From Paroedura picta (Eukaryota; Chordata; Lepidosauria; Squamata; Gekkonidae), in contig NC_135381.1 in the NCBI RefSeq assembly GCF_049243985.1, positions 17,905,345-17,969,344 on the forward strand: DNA of 64,000 bases, written 5' to 3'. The notes below the pieces were generated by a model. That model worked only from the letters and a program-made list of their open reading frames with translations, ran no database searches and was not told where the DNA came from. Made by a program: the position numbers and the translations under genes. Positions 11,901 through 23,661 of this stretch are shown piece after piece; position 1 is the stretch's first letter; every line of letters begins with the position of its first letter.

Positions 11901-12346
11901 TTGTCACATTTCCTAGTGAGTACCCAACCCGCAGGATCCAGCAGCATCATTCTGCAAAGTACGCTTTTATTGTAAACCGCTGCGAGTCTTTGAGAGCAGC
12001 GGTATATAAGTTTAAAAATAAATAAAAAACAAAAAACAAATTGTTGGAGAATCCCAGGAGGTTCCCCAGGACCCTTGTTGTGCTGAATCTGCTGGGAAAG
12101 CTCCCAACCTATCTGTGCCCTTTTTGCCTTGAACTATGAGCATCGCCTCTGGTGAAATCCTGAGTGCTGAATTTGTCTTCCTCTCTGGTTTCAGGTGTCT
12201 CAACAGCGCAGGCTGCCCTGAAACTGGTGAACGGGTTCAGGCTGCTGGGAAAGCCACTTGTGATTGAGTTTGGGAGAAACAAAGTTGGCCCGATTCCTCC
12301 CGATGCGCAGCCTGCACCGAGTTCTGGCAGTTCCGGCTCACCGTAG
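5908..12346 (+). CDS. RBM41: RNA-binding motif protein 41 (seven coding exons)
   Basis: Coding exons are 5908-5915, 6468-6587, 6813-7005, 8006-8210, 9824-10140, 11768-11915 and 12195-12346 (stop TAG). All borders are GT/AG and the phases fit, giving 380 aa (human protein about 413, from memory). The N-terminus MKRVNS is followed by ETEGERQLKSLLQHQLDTS, then YKPFGEEAAGT, RREMEIENALFQG and NRLSEEEIRKIPRFSSY, all matching vertebrate RBM41. The single RRM starts at residue 282 with RNP2-like VLYLKNL; RNP1-like RMRGQAFVTF is at 320-329. RBM41 is a nuclear relative of the U11/U12-65K protein (RNPC3) and is reported to bind minor-spliceosome snRNA. Exon 5, the linker before the RRM, is the least conserved part. 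Introns hold SINE and MITE copies. The CDS appears intact; the tiny first exon (8 coding bases) is supported by phase and by the MKR start. Confidence 0.95.
8875..9110 (-). repeat. tRNA-derived SINE in RBM41 intron 4
   Basis: Read on the plus strand it has CTCCATTTTATCCTAACACA, TTGTGAGGTAG and GATTTGAACCTGGG, the reversed body and B-box region of a squamate tRNA-derived SINE. It is diverged and its ends are approximate. Confidence 0.55.
10209..10344. mobile_element. Palindromic hAT-like MITE, copy 2 (type A), RBM41 intron 5
   Basis: It has full termini CAGGGGTAGTC and GACTACCCCTG. The flanking 8-mers are CTCAAGAC (10201-10208) and CTCAAGAG (10345-10352), matching at seven of eight bases. Both arms carry the type A variant. 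It would form a long hairpin in the RBM41 pre-mRNA. Confidence 0.92.
10811..10946. mobile_element. Palindromic hAT-like MITE, copy 3 (type A), RBM41 intron 5
   Basis: Both termini are intact. The flanks are CTGTAAAA (10803-10810) and CTGTAGAG (10947-10954), an 8-bp target duplication with two differences. It lies about 470 bp from copy 2 in the same intron. Confidence 0.92.
11211..11405 (+). repeat. tRNA-derived SINE in RBM41 intron 5
   Basis: It shows AGTTTGGTGTAATGCTTAAG, CATGCAGCCAGCTGGGTGAC, TGTTGTGGGGAGAGGAAAGG and TTGAGACTCCTTTGG in order, as in the copy near 4.3 kb. The middle of the tRNA-like head is shortened. Confidence 0.7.
11507..11645. repeat. TTGGTCTTAAAGGTGC inverted-repeat element, copy 1
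   Basis: The left arm (AATGGCACCTTCGAGACTAA) and right arm (TTGGTCTTAAAAATGCCACT) are inverted copies around a short AT-rich middle. The family recurs at 24.4, 25.0, 28.3, 42.4, 52.2 and 62.2 kb. I do not know its formal classification. Confidence 0.6.
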
Positions 12347-13959
12347 AGGGCGAGTGGTTCACAGGTGTTGTGTTGGCTTTAGCAGGTCATGGTTCCCGAC
12401 TCTGGAACTGGGAGCAAAACCAGCAATTGTTTTGAGTCCAGACAGAGAGAACACTGTGGGGAGAGAAAAGGAAGAACCTCCCCCCCCCCCACGAGTAAAA
12501 ACAAGATTCTCAGTAGAAGAGAGGGAAGAAGAGAGGAACAGACTCCAACATGAGGCTGAGAAGAACGGCTATTTGATGGTTTTTTAGTCAACTTGTTAGC
12601 AAGAAGGAAGACTCTTGTTTTAGAAAATGAGACAGACGCTTTTCCTGTACTGCCAAAGCCTTAGAAGCAGCCTTGCAGGAAGCCATGAGTCCTTGTAGCC
12701 TGTGCTGTCAGGCCTTTGTAGGCACTTCTGGCCGAGGCTTTTGCCAGCAATTGGAGCATGTGCTTGCAGGAACAAGCACAGTTACTCATCCATGGCTGCT
12801 ATTCTGTTTGCTTTTTGTTGAGAAAAAAAACTAATGGAAAGATTACTTCTCAGTGTCTTGAGCAGTATTTTTTTTTTCAAAAGCTCACATTTCTTCGCAA
12901 CCCGCTGCAGTCCCACAATAACATATTTTGTAGAGTTCATGCCCCCTACAAGAAGGGATGGGGCAAGGGTTTTCAGCCGATGCCTCTCAACAGCAAAGGA
13001 ACCATTGCTCTACTTAGACCATTTGGTGGTTCATGACACACTGCCTTCCCATATCAAGAGATGATTTCCATTTTGCCTCTTGTGTGACCTTTGCTAATAG
13101 TCACATCAAGTCTTAAGTGGAATGCAACCAAAATGCAACAGCCACATTTACTTTGAATGGATTGCCTGACATTGTAGCCTGGTGGACACTGAACACACGG
13201 GGGGGGGGGGGGGGAGAGTGGGAGCAAAGGCATGCGATTGCCTGGCTGTCTGCAGAGACAACTGACCCAGGCAGAGAAGGTGGCTGTGTGAACTCTCTTT
13301 CCCGGTGATGATGGAAGTCCTGAAAGCTGTGCTGCTGATCAAGGGGAGGGGGGCACATTCAGAGCCGCTTCCTTCACATGGTTGTACCCTCTGGAAGACC
13401 AACTGACCTTGCAGAAGCATGCTCTGTCTCCTTCTTCTCGGCATGTTCAGTAAACACATGGAGCTGTTGCATGTACTGGGCGAATCTCAGTGCAAAAGAA
13501 AATGTTCATGTCTGGGAGAAGTTTTGGCACACTTTCCTGATTGTTCCAGTAAAGTCACTAATGTTAACTTGCTTGTTTGACTCCTTATGGTGCAATGTTT
13601 TCAGTTGATTAACCTTCTTCCACCTGGACCATTAAAACAATATGAGAGGAGGAGGTTGGCAGGTACATATGCCCATTGCTGATAGGCACATGAAAATTAC
13701 CTGGAGAGATGCCATACTGCCAGTGGTGTGGTTCACACTGTGCTGAAGAATAGTTAAGAAACAAACAAAAACAAAACAAAAACGAGAGTTCTTCTGAAGT
13801 GTCTTAGTACTTGACTTGCTCCTAAGCTGTTGTGAGCGGCCCTTTAAAGTCCTTGTGGAATTTCCCTAAGCAACAATTTGGGATTGTTGGGATTCCCTGA
13901 GATTATTATCCTAAATGGCTGACCCCTGCCCTCGGCTAACCTGCACTTATCCCTTAAGG
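12347..13959 (+). other. RBM41 3' UTR and following non-coding sequence
   Basis: The RBM41 3' UTR should begin here. A variant poly(A) signal ATTAAA lies at 13631-13636 and is one possible end; no AATAAA is obvious before it. Poly-C and poly-G tracts occur near 12480 and 13200. No second gene is seen. Confidence 0.45.
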
Positions 13960-14105
13960 CAGGGGTAGTCAAACTGCGGCCCTCCAGATGTCCATGGACT
14001 ACAATTCCCAGGAGCCCTTGCCAGCATTCGCTGGCGAATGCTGGCAAGGGCTCCTGGGAATTGTAGTCCATGGACATCTGGAGGGCCGCAGTTTGACTAC
14101 CCCTG
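13960..14105. mobile_element. Palindromic hAT-like MITE, copy 4 (type B)
   Basis: Complete element with termini CAGGGGTAGTC and GACTACCCCTG. The 8-bp target duplication CCTTAAGG is perfect (13952-13959 and 14106-14113). Both arms carry the GCGGCCCTCC variant (type B). Confidence 0.95.
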
Positions 14106-14417
14106 CCTTAAGGGGAGCAGGCTATTGCTAATGGAAGATGGAGTTTAGTGCAGGACAGGCAGAGGGTACCTTGCAGCAAAGGAGGGACGGTCTCGGAAGC
14201 CCTGCGAGAGAGAGGGACCTGCTGAGAGAGGGACCATGGCTTCATGCCAAGAGGGCCTTCAGCACTGCAGTCTCGCTCAACATTTTGCGAATCAGTCTAT
14301 GATACAATTTTGAAGATCAGGTAGTTATTGTTTTAACAAAATTTAAACCCTGCTTTCCTGAGCTCATAAGGACCACCAAGAAGGCTAACAAATTAAAAGT
14401 AGATATAATAAAATTAT

Positions 14418-14701
14418 GAGCCTCTTGTTGCGCAGAGTGGTAAAGCAGCAGACATGCTTTCTGAAAGCTCTGCCCATGAGGCTGGGAGTTCGATCCCAGC
14501 AGCCGGCTCAAGGTTGACTCAGCCTTCCATCCTTCCGAGGTCGGTAAAATGAGTACCCAGCTTGCTGGGGGGTAAACGGTAATGACTGGGGAAAGGAATG
14601 GCAAATCACCCTGTATTGAGTCTGCCATGAAAATGCTGGAGGGCGTCACCCCAAGGGTCAGACATGACTCGGTGCTTGCACAGGGGATACCTTTATCTTT
14701 T
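14418..14701 (+). repeat. Sauria-type tRNA SINE, copy 1
   Basis: The tRNA-like head is AGCCTCTTGTTGCGCAGAGT, the B-box-like sequence is GAGTTCGATCCC, and the body includes GGTCGGTAAAATGAGTACCC. The 3' region GGGTCAGACATGACTC and a tail of ACCTTT-like units follow. The 3' end resembles that of Bov-B LINEs, as known for Sauria SINEs. Confidence 0.8.
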
Positions 14702-15639
14702 TATGATAAAATTGTTTCTTAAAGACCATTAAAACCAACACACAGCACATCAGAAAAACACTTAAAACTAGAGCTAAACCAGACACATATGAAAACAACT
14801 ATTAAAACATTGAGCAGACAGGAGGGACCACTGAGGGAATCCCAAATTAAACCCTTCACTCGCTGAAGGAAGATAGAAAGGGGCAGACAAGTCTCTTTGG
14901 AGAGAGAGTCCCAGGGTTTTGGAGCCGTGCCTGAGAAGACTTCCTATTTTGCAACCTGCTTCATCTCAGGGGGTGGGGGCACAAAGCAGGACCTCTGAAG
15001 AGGACTGCAGATGTTTCCTGATGAGGAGGACACCGAGATTCCCTTGAGGAGCTGGGTGAGCAGCAGACGCCATTGAAGAATGGCCTGATGGGATTGCTGT
15101 TCTAGCATCTTCCTCCTCTGACCCCAAAATGAGCATAATCTGGATTAGGAAGAACAGGCCTCTCCTGCCGTTCTTCAAACCATGACCCCTGGTTTAAAGA
15201 GAAGCTTTCAGGGGCACTGGCAGGCACTGAGATGAGATTAGTAGCAAATCTGATTAAAGCAGGAGTTGGTGGATGTTTCCTCGACTTTCCTTTTTTAACT
15301 CTAACCATAACACTTTCTTCTGAGCCTTGGAGTGAGAACAGGAAGAGTTCTGATTAAGGGACTGCAGGGTTGTCTGTCTGAATTATGGTTTCTGCCTATG
15401 ACTGTGGTGTCCTCTGCTGAACCTTTGGAAGTAATCTTCCTGCTTGCACCCACATCTATCTCTGTGCAGGAATCTCTCAAACACTGCTTGTTTAAAACAA
15501 AAAGCATTGCCTTCTCTATGAGTCAGAAGGTAGCCTTTCATGACATTAATGTGTCCAGGCAAGGAGCCTGCAAGAAAACATGATGATGATTTGTGCAGTG
15601 GAAAGCAGAAAACATGCTCTGCTGTGCAATTTGGGAGTA

Positions 15640-16648
15640 TTCATGGGCTGAATCTGCACTTACTTAGCTTATCCCGTTGTGGATCCTGCTGATCAATTTT
15701 AACTCGGGTCTTCCTCTATGCCCCCTCCCCATTGAAACAAAAGTGTTCTGCACATGGTTAGGGAAGCTCAGAAGGGGGGGGGGGGGAGCCAAGCACAGCA
15801 AGAGCCTCTTTTTGTTCTTGAGGGGGGTGGAGAGGATTGGAGATAACAGAGGAGGGGGAGAAAAATCAAGAGGCAAATCTCTACTGAGAGAAGTTAGGGC
15901 TTCTGGAGCTTCTGCTGAGAGAAGTTAGGGCTTCCCCTTCAAGGGCAGCCTTGCGACCTGGGAATGAGGAAGCCTTTGAACTGATGCCCTGGCCAATCAG
16001 GGCTTTTCTACAGAGTTGGAAGCTTGGCAGCAAGTTACTTCGGGGAAAAGCAGAGAGCTGTACCTTTACTTATGCAGATTTTTCAGATATCGAGGATTAT
16101 ATCCACTCCAGGATATCATGGGGAAAATATAGAGTCACTCCGGATCAATCTTGCTTGTTGCAGATGAAAAATTTATATTGCCCAAATCAAAATGGAAATT
16201 GTATTCAGTGTAGACGGCAGGGATTGAATCAACCTGGGATTGGAATAAAAGCTCTGTGTAGGTTCAGCCCTGGCCTCAGAAAGTGGAATCTCAGTGGGAA
16301 CAGAAAAGAACATCTAACTTTTCAGGATTTTTCTTCTGAAATGTGGAGACATCAGAGAAAGACAAACACAGAGTGCTCTAGACATGAGCCATTCACTCAG
16401 GACTTCAATCTTTGTGAGTATATTTCCCTCCAGCCCAAAAGTCTTCCCCACCTCCAACGATCAGGTTATTTGAAATCAATCAGGCATATAATTTCCTGCT
16501 GCATGCCTCCAATGTTGACATAGCAAAGCAGTCTTCCCTGATTGGCCAGGGCGTCAGTTCAAAGACTCCCTGGTTCTCGGGTGCAAGGCTTCCCTCCCTG
16601 TTTTATGTGACTGCACTCAAGAGGCCCACACTTCTCTCAGCAGAGGTT
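15640..16648. mobile_element. Large inverted-repeat element (probable DNA transposon remnant), copy 1
   Basis: The left part (about 15870-16010, with CTACTGAGAGAAGTTAGGGC and GCCCTGGCCAATCAGGG) recurs inverted at about 16515-16645 (CTGATTGGCCAGGGCG, CTTCTCTCAGCAGAGG). A second copy of the left part and interior lies at 34.0-34.6 kb. The 190-residue open frame at 15951-16523 matches no protein I know and has lost meaning in the second copy, so I do not call it a gene. Confidence 0.55.
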
Positions 16649-16650
16649 TG

Positions 16651-16706
16651 GCTCATGGGAATTGTAGTCCATGGACATCTGGAGGGCCACAGTTTGACTA
16701 CCCCTG
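16651..16706. mobile_element. Half of a palindromic hAT-like MITE, copy 5
   Basis: Only the right arm is present, from GCTCATGGGAATTGTAGTCC to GACTACCCCTG. It abuts the truncated end of the large inverted-repeat element, so one event may have broken both. Confidence 0.85.
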
Positions 16707-16732
16707 GTCCAAGGCCATTATCATGAATTTTA

Positions 16733-16963
16733 AGGTGACCAGATTGTCCCACCCTTGGAGGGACATCTGGAGGTACCTGGCAAATTGTACTGATGTTGTA
16801 ATTTAAAAAATATATATTACAATACTATTTTTGCTTTCTATGCGTTCTATGAAACTTTTTGTTTTTGCTCCATATAGACCAAATTTTTAATCAAGAACGC
16901 CCCCCCCCCCCCCCCCCCCGTTCAATGGTGTCTTGCTTTACCAATGTTAAAATCTGGTCACCT
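16733..16963. mobile_element. TA-flanked MITE with AGGTGACCAGATT ends, copy 1
   Basis: It starts AGGTGACCAGATTGTCCC and ends AAAATCTGGTCACCT, with TA on both sides (16731-16732 and 16964-16965). The TA target duplication suggests a Tc1/mariner-type mover. A poly-C tract of about twenty bases lies inside near 16900. Confidence 0.7.
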
Positions 16964-17165
16964 TAATGAATTTGCATCTATTTAGAAAAGATTTCATCAA
17001 CCTCTTGACCATGGAGGAGCCCCTGAACTCATTTTTCAGGCTTTGAGGAGACCTGGAAGTAATGTCAGCTGGCTACACCTCCCTGCCATGCGCCTCTGAA
17101 GTGAGATCACTGGAAGTGACATCACCATACACAGGGCCGGATTTACATGAAAAGAGGCCCTAGGC

Positions 17166-17303
17166 CAGGGGTAGTCAAACTGCAGCCCTCCAGATGTCCA
17201 TGGACTACAATTCCCAGGAGCCCCCTGCCAGCATTCGCTGGCAGGGGGCTCCTGGGAATTGTAGTCCATGGACATCTGGAGGGCCGCAGTTTGACTACCC
17301 CTG
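17166..17303. mobile_element. Palindromic hAT-like MITE, copy 6 (type B)
   Basis: Complete termini with a perfect 8-bp target duplication CCCTAGGC (17158-17165 and 17304-17311). Confidence 0.95.
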
Positions 17304-17311
17304 CCCTAGGC

Positions 17312-18859
17312 TATTCCACTGATGTGGCCCTTTCACCTCCCATTTTTAAGTTTGTAAACTACATGAGAGATAATAAAATACATAATTACTGCGATATATA
17401 TCAATATGTTAAATGAAACATGTTGTGATTGGTACTAACCTTTGTAAAAAATGTGGAATATAGGCCCCTCTTGATCTTGAGTCCCTTGGCTGAAGCCTAG
17501 TTAGCCTATAGGAAAATCCAGCCCTGCCTGTGCATCTTCTTTTTCAGCTCATTTAGGCACAAGTTCTACATTTAAAGGGAGCCAATCTTTATGGTTTTCT
17601 TGACTCTGCTTATGAATCATGCTGACATTCTTCTTTGGTGGAAGCTTTCCTAGTCTATGGTACACATTCTGAGCGTCAATTATCCTGCGTCCTGAAGGGA
17701 TTTGACCCTCTTTTCTCTTCCTTTGAATTTCCTTTTGATTGATCTTTTCTTGGTCTCCCCAAAGACCTCATTTCTTCTGACATACACACACATGTCCCAT
17801 TTAGGTAAGATGCATCTTGGTAATTTCTGTTTCCAGCTAGCCCTCCTGTTACTTTCGGGGGAGAGAAGCAGAAAATGTGTTACTATGCTTCACTATAGTC
17901 TTCAACCCTCCAAAGACTACATAGATCACCCCTTGGAGCTAGCAAGGCACCTTACTGGAAAAGACTAAAACAGGCTTCCAGTGAATTAATCCATAGGGAA
18001 GCTTTTTGCTAGGGGCCCAAACACCTGTGCTTTTACCATGTTTCCGTAATTGTAGTAGGTAAAACTTTCCACTAGATGGCAATCTTCGGCTGCCAAAGAT
18101 TTTGTGCCTTTCCAGAGGAAATGTGTTTGCAAAATTCCGTTTTCCTTGAGCACTTTGCTATTATCCGTGTCCCCACATGGCAAAAAACACGGGGCCAGTT
18201 CCACTCTAAAAAAATAATTTTTCTGCAGGTGGAATTTCCCTTCTTTAATTTTTTTTTTTTACACAGTGGGGACTCACGGGACACATGAATATTTCAAGGC
18301 TCCTCCTACAGAACCATCCCCTTGCTCCATCAAGATCAGCATTTGATCTACTCCAACTGGAGGTGGCTCTCCAAGTCTCAGTGGAAGCCTTCCACACCAT
18401 CCTCTACCAGAAGACACCAGGTGCAAAAAAACCCACATTAATTGTTGGCATTAGTCTTGGCAGGGCATTCAGAATGGGGGCTTGTGGTGTACCCCAGGAG
18501 GGACTGTAGCTCAGAGAATCAGAAGGTCACAAGGACAGTCTCCAGCAATGCTGGTAATAGTATGCCGGGGCTGCAAAAGATTTCTTATTTTATTTACGCC
18601 CTGCATGGTGCCTTCCCTCCATGGAGCAGGGCTCTAGCCTCTCTTCTCCCCCCTTTTTCCTCTTCAAGGACACTAGGAGTGACACCCCTTTCCACTGTGG
18701 GGAGCTCCTCCCCCTCCAGTCTGGTTGCTCCCACTGCATTTGTACTCTGCCACGGTCCTGTGAATCCATAAACTGGCTCTGGTGCTGCAGACACTGCAAA
18801 TTCTTAAAGCACTCCTGGTGCTGGGCTTGCCGTAGTTCTATCAGTCAGTATGCTGGAAG
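17312..18859. other. Intergenic stretch, nothing recognised
   Basis: No exon or familiar repeat is clear. MORC4, expected between RBM41 and CLDN2, is not seen here or elsewhere in the interval. Confidence 0.4.
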
Positions 18860-18867
18860 GCCTAGCG

Positions 18868-19003
18868 CAAGGGTAGTCAAACTAAAGCCCCCCAGATGTC
18901 CATGGACTACAATTCCCATGAGCCCCTGCCAGCAAACGCTGGCAGGGGCTCATGGGAATTGTAGTCCATGGACATCTGGAGGGCCGCAGTTTGACTACCC
19001 CTG
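18868..19003. mobile_element. Palindromic hAT-like MITE, copy 7 (type B)
   Basis: Termini CAAGGGTAGTC and GACTACCCCTG. The flanks GCCTAGCG and GCCTAGTG match at seven of eight bases. The left arm has decayed more than the right (AAACTAAAGCCCCCC against the intact right arm). Confidence 0.92.
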
Positions 19004-19029
19004 GCCTAGTGTGTTCAGCCAGGACTGGG

Positions 19030-19195
19030 AGACTCGAATTGAAACTTCCACTCTGCCAGACCCTCCTCTCAGCCTAACCAGCTCACAGGTTGGTTGTGAT
19101 AATAAGACAGAGGAGAGGAAAACGATGTAAGCCACTTTGGGTCCCCATTGGGGAGAAAGGTGGGATGTGCGAATTTAAATAAACACACCATTGAA
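19030..19195 (+). repeat. SINE-like 3' body fragment
   Basis: CAGCTCACAGGTTGGTTGTG and GTAAGCCACTTTGGGTCCCC are the body and end of a tRNA-derived SINE type common in squamates. The head is missing. Confidence 0.45.
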
Positions 19196-20034
19196 ATAAA
19201 CACCGATTTTTATGACTGGAATCCATACTGGCGACAAGGGCTCTGAGTCGTTGGGGGCGAATTATTTTTCACATTTCTATACCCCCCCTCATGCCAAGTT
19301 GTCTCGGGGCAGTTCACAATATAAAACCAATAAGATTCAACATTTATATATTGTTAAAGCCATGCTCTTTATTGTATTGTGGGTTTTTAAAAGTAATTTT
19401 ATTGTTATAATAATGTTTTTAGGATTGGACTATGTTGCTTTATGACATGTTTTAGTGTGAACCGTCACGAGCCAGCTTGCTGGGAGTAGCGGTATAAAAA
19501 TTTAATAAACAAACAAACAAACAAATAATAAATAATAAATACATTTCAGGAGGGGAATTTTTCAAAAAAGATACGCCTTTCCTGTTTAAAATACTGATCA
19601 CAGTGCCCATTTTGATTAGTGAAAGAAAGGGTGTGTGTGAGAGAGAGAGGGTAACTCTCCCGTCCCTCCCTGGCTGGGATCCAAACTGGTCCTGCACATG
19701 CATGCCCCTGATCTTTTACAGAGTTCTTCCTCTGGCTCATTCTGACCTCGAGCCGAGAGAAGCAGCGTTCTGTTAGATGGGCCCCTCAGAGATGGTTTCG
19801 TGCAGCAGTCTAATGAGGAAGCCAAATCAATACGGACTGGAAGACATGACCACCAATTTGTGGGAAAGTTTCAACCGCGAGAGCAATTAGTGTCCCCGTG
19901 TCAAGCTGAATGAGCCTGTAGGGAAGGGACCTTCCCCAGGGGGATCTGCCTGCTGGATCTGGCGAAATGAGGCCCTTCACAGCTCCTTTGCCAGCTCCAA
20001 GGAAACGGGGAAGCATTCTCTCTGCTGCTTGCTT

Positions 20035-20265
20035 GTTAACCATAAGAGTCCACACATATGATTCCCCGCTCCTCCACATCCAGCCAGCTGGGTGAACTTG
20101 GGCTAGTCACAGTCACAGTCCTGTTGCAGCTGTTCTCACAGAGCTCTCTCCGCTTCACCCATCTCACATTGTGTTTGTTGTGAGGAGAGGAAGGCAAGGC
20201 AATTGTAAGCCACTTGGAGACTCTTTTGGGTAGTGAAAAGTGGGGTATAAAAACCAACCTTCTTG
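20035..20265 (+). repeat. tRNA-derived SINE
   Basis: It contains CCGCTCCTCCACATCCAGCC, AGCTGGGTGAACTTGG, TGTTTGTTGTGAGGAGAGG and GGGGTATAAAAACCAACC, the body and end of the family seen at 4.3 kb. The tRNA head is diverged. Confidence 0.65.
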
Positions 20266-20485
20266 CATGGGGAGACCTTGGGTGTCTTCCACAAGGCAGT
20301 GATCCTCGGGAGTGTTCTTGTGGTTTATACACCTGCCGATTCAGCCCAACAGCAACAAGGCTTTCCACAGGGTGGGGAAGTCCTGCATCTCCCCTGGCTG
20401 AGACCCCCAGGGCAACTGTTCCCTCTGGGCCCCCAGTAGGGTCCAGGGGTTAAGTGTGTTGGGCTAGTATCTGGGTGACCAGGGT

Positions 20486-20720
20486 TCAGAATCAGAATCA
20501 CAGAGCTGGAAGAGACCAGAAGGGGCCATGCTGTTCAGGCTCCAACCTTTAAGAGGTTCGGATCTCTACCTGTGATCTGGCTGGGTGATCTTAAGCTACT
20601 TGTACTTTTTCAGCCCAACCTACCTCAAAGGGTTGTTGTGAGCATTAAATGGAAGCAGAGGAGAACAAGGCATACTGTTTTGGGTCCTCATTGGGAGAAA
20701 GACAGAGTACAAAATGAAGT
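20486..20720. repeat. CR1 end fragment beside a SINE-like body
   Basis: AATCACAGAGCTGGAAGAGA at about 20490-20550 is the end of a CR1 LINE (element on the minus strand). It is followed at about 20570-20715 by a SINE-like body with AACCTACCTCAAAGGGTTGT. Confidence 0.5.
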
Positions 20721-21865
20721 TAATGTTTTTTTAATTAAAAAGCCATTCACACTTCACTATAGCATTATAACTATAATTAATTCTCAGTTAACAATTCTAA
20801 AAAAAAATGGCACAGTGAGAGGAATGGCAGCTGTAGGGTCTTGAGCAGGGAGGGAGATGGCTTGGTTGTGGCTAGGACTGGGGAAGGTCTGGATTTTCCT
20901 GTCTACACCGCAGCCACTCTGGAATTCCTGTGAGCTTTCTAAAAGGTACAGGAGATTAAGTTGAGAGAGCAGTGAGGTTGGGGGAAAGCAGGGAGGTGCT
21001 GGAAAACACTGCAAAGCCACGTGGAAGCAGGGGGGAGAACTCACTCTTTCCCCACTAGTGTCCAAGTGAGGTTGACCACTCCACGTGCAACAGCACCCTC
21101 TGTCTGGGGGGGTTCCGTGACATCCGAGGCAGCTTGGCCTAAAGTTGTGCAGAACAGCAAATCCGTCAGTTCTGAGCAGCCTCAAGTCACCTGCACCTTC
21201 CTTTGAAGTGCCAGTTCCTGACACAACAGATTTCTGCTTCAGTGCGGGGGAGGAAATCTCTCACCTTGAAGCCAGCTGCACCTCTCTCCTCATTGAGGCC
21301 AGGTGCCTGGGCCGTGACCCCCGTGTGAAGGGAAGAATGCATTAGTCAGGCTATTATCTTCTAAGATACCAAAGTGTCAAGTAAACAGGTTTAATGGTCG
21401 GTAAAGTTAATGAACTTGGTTCTCCCCTCTTCGGCATTCATCTAAAGCACTTTATGGCTGAGAATCTTTTAAAATGCTGCTGTACACCTTTTGCATTTGT
21501 GTGCTGTGGGAAACTTGTGCAAGTAGCAGCTGGAAGGGGAGCCTGGAGGCGGAGGATTTGATGGTGCAGCCTTGCCCCGGAGCCAAGCATCCCTGCACAC
21601 CAACAGCAGTTTGTTGTGGTATCCCAGCTGTCCCATCTTGCCTACCCCAGCTGCCTCTTCCCATGATCTTGTGTCTGTAGCATGGTATCTTGGCAATGCC
21701 ACCACCGTGCATTAATAATGGTTGGCTTCATGAGCGTAGTGGAGATGCCCTCCTCTGGCTGTACTTTTCAATAGTCACTCAATCCAGAGCTTCTCCAAGA
21801 GGAATGCTTCTATGACCGTGGCTCTCATATGCTGGGCTGTCTTCTTCCTCCCCAGGCCTTTTGTA
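20721..21865. other. Intergenic stretch, nothing recognised
   Basis: Several short open frames occur on both strands but none carries a recognisable domain or plausible splice context. Confidence 0.4.
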
Positions 21866-22447
21866 GAATCATAGAATTATAGAGTTGGAAGAGACCTCAG
21901 GGGTCATCTAGTCCAACCCCCTGCACTATGCAGGACACTCAAATCCCACAATTGCTCACCTACTGTAACCTGCCACCCCCTTGAGCCTTCACAGTATCAG
22001 TCTCTCTGTCAGATGGCTAACCAGCCTCTGTTTAAATTTTTCCAAAGATGGAGAACCCATCACCTCCCGAGGAAGCCCATTCCACTGAGAAACCGCTCTA
22101 ACTATCAGGAACTTCTTTCTGAGTTTTAGACGGAATTTCTTTTGAATTAATTTCATCCCATTGGTTCTGGTCCGTCCCTCTGGGGCAAGAGAGAACTCTG
22201 CTCCATCCTCCATATGGCACCCTTTTAAATACTTGAAGATGGTTATCTGATCCCCTCTCAGTCGTCTCCTTTCTTGGCTAAACAGACCAAGCTCCCCCAA
22301 CCTTTCTTCATACGTCTTGGTCTCCAAACCCTTCACCATCTTTGTTGCCCTCCTCTGGACATGCTCCAGTTTGTCTACATCCCTCTTCAACTGGGGTGCC
22401 CAAAACTGAACACAGTATTCCAAGTGAGGCCGAAACAGAGCAGAGTA
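21866..22447 (-). mobile_element. CR1 LINE, 3' part of the reverse transcriptase ORF
   Basis: On the minus strand the 144-residue frame (21989-22423) reads [40 protein letters not shown] and [20 protein letters not shown]. This is the conserved C-terminal end of CR1 ORF2. The element is 5'-truncated, as is usual, and its 3' end is the AATCATAGAATTATAGAGTT block at 21867. Confidence 0.9.
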
Positions 22448-22512
22448 CAGGATGTCTAGTTATTCACTGGGCTTTCCTGGATGGCCATTTGTTTCTTACT
22501 GGGGCTTCCATA

Positions 22513-22794
22513 AAGGTAAAGGTAAAGGTATCCCCTGTGCAAGCACTGAGTCATGTCTGACCCTTGGGGTGACGCCCTCTAGCGTTTTCATGGCAGACTC
22601 AATACGGGGTGGTTTGCCAGTGCCTTCCCCAGTCATTACCGTTTACCCCCCAGCAAGCTGGGTACTCATTTTACCGACCTCGGAAGGATGGAAGGCTGAG
22701 TCAACCTTGAGCCGGCTGCTGGGATTGAACTCCCAGCCTTATGGGCAAAGCTGTCAGACGGCTGCCTTACCACTCTGCGCCACAAGAGGCTCTC
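22513..22794 (-). repeat. Sauria-type tRNA SINE, copy 2
   Basis: A full copy in reverse, from the tail (TAAAGGTAAAGGTAAAGGTA) to the head (CGCCACAAGAGGCTC). A perfect 12-bp target duplication GGGGCTTCCATA lies at 22501-22512 and 22795-22806. Confidence 0.88.
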
Positions 22795-22806
22795 GGGGCT
22801 TCCATA

Positions 22807-23653
22807 CATAGTGGTATATCTCTGAGTAACAGGGGTTGGGGACATAATAATTAGGGAACAGCAATGCGCTGTTTCAAGGGCCCTCTAGGGACTCTAGCTG
22901 GAAGGCTTCTATTGCAAACAGGATGCAGGGCTGGATGGATCTTTTTGGTGTGATCCTCCAAAGTAATCCTTAGATGTTTGCATTGAGCTACATATGAAAC
23001 AGGGATGCTGCTGCAATGGGGCCGCCACCCTGTTTCCCATTTTCCCTGGGAGCTCATTTGATGTAGAATTGTCTCCTTGCCAGATTAAACATGGAAAATT
23101 CCTGCTTAGTTCTATCAGTAGGCAAAATTCAGTTCCCCCTCCCCTCTGCTCTCATGCCTTGGGCCTTCCACCTCCCAAGGGTAATCATGCACAATGACAG
23201 CTGAAGCCACAAAGGTCTCTTCCTTGTTGTTCTTGGAGGACCAGTACCTCTGGCCAGTACCGGTTTATCCATGAAGCACTTGTAGCACATGCTACGGGCC
23301 CTGCTGTTCAGGGGCCCCACCCCTGTTCTGCTGGCAGGGGTGACAGAAAGCTTGCTAGAGAGCACGTGCACAGAGAGCTGACATGTATACTTCTGGTGCT
23401 CTTCTGCCCCACTGGCTTCGACTGAGGCAAGGAGCCTCATTGCCTGATCATCAAATTGTGGAGAAGTTAGAGAGTGATTGTGCTAGGGAGGAGCCAGGGC
23501 GGGGGAAGGGGAGGAGTCAACTGGCCAGATCTGGGGTAGTTTTTGGATTCCATCCACTTAGAAGGGATTTGTTCATTGCAATGCAGAACATAGGCATTGC
23601 AGCCTTCCTTTGGCAAGAAGTCCCCCTCCCCATCTTTATGTGCTCCCCTTTTC
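22807..23653. other. Intergenic stretch, nothing recognised
   Basis: No exon, RNA gene or clear repeat is seen. Confidence 0.4.
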
Positions 23654-23661
23654 CCTTAGAC

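Noticed and set aside
15951-16523. Open frame of 190 residues
   Set aside because: It lies within the large inverted-repeat element, has no domain, and is not kept in the second copy at 34 kb.
18621-19130. Open frame of 169 residues
   Set aside because: Much of it is MITE copy 7 and the rest matches nothing; the phrase NSHGLQ/CPWTTIPMSPCQ recurs in every MITE.
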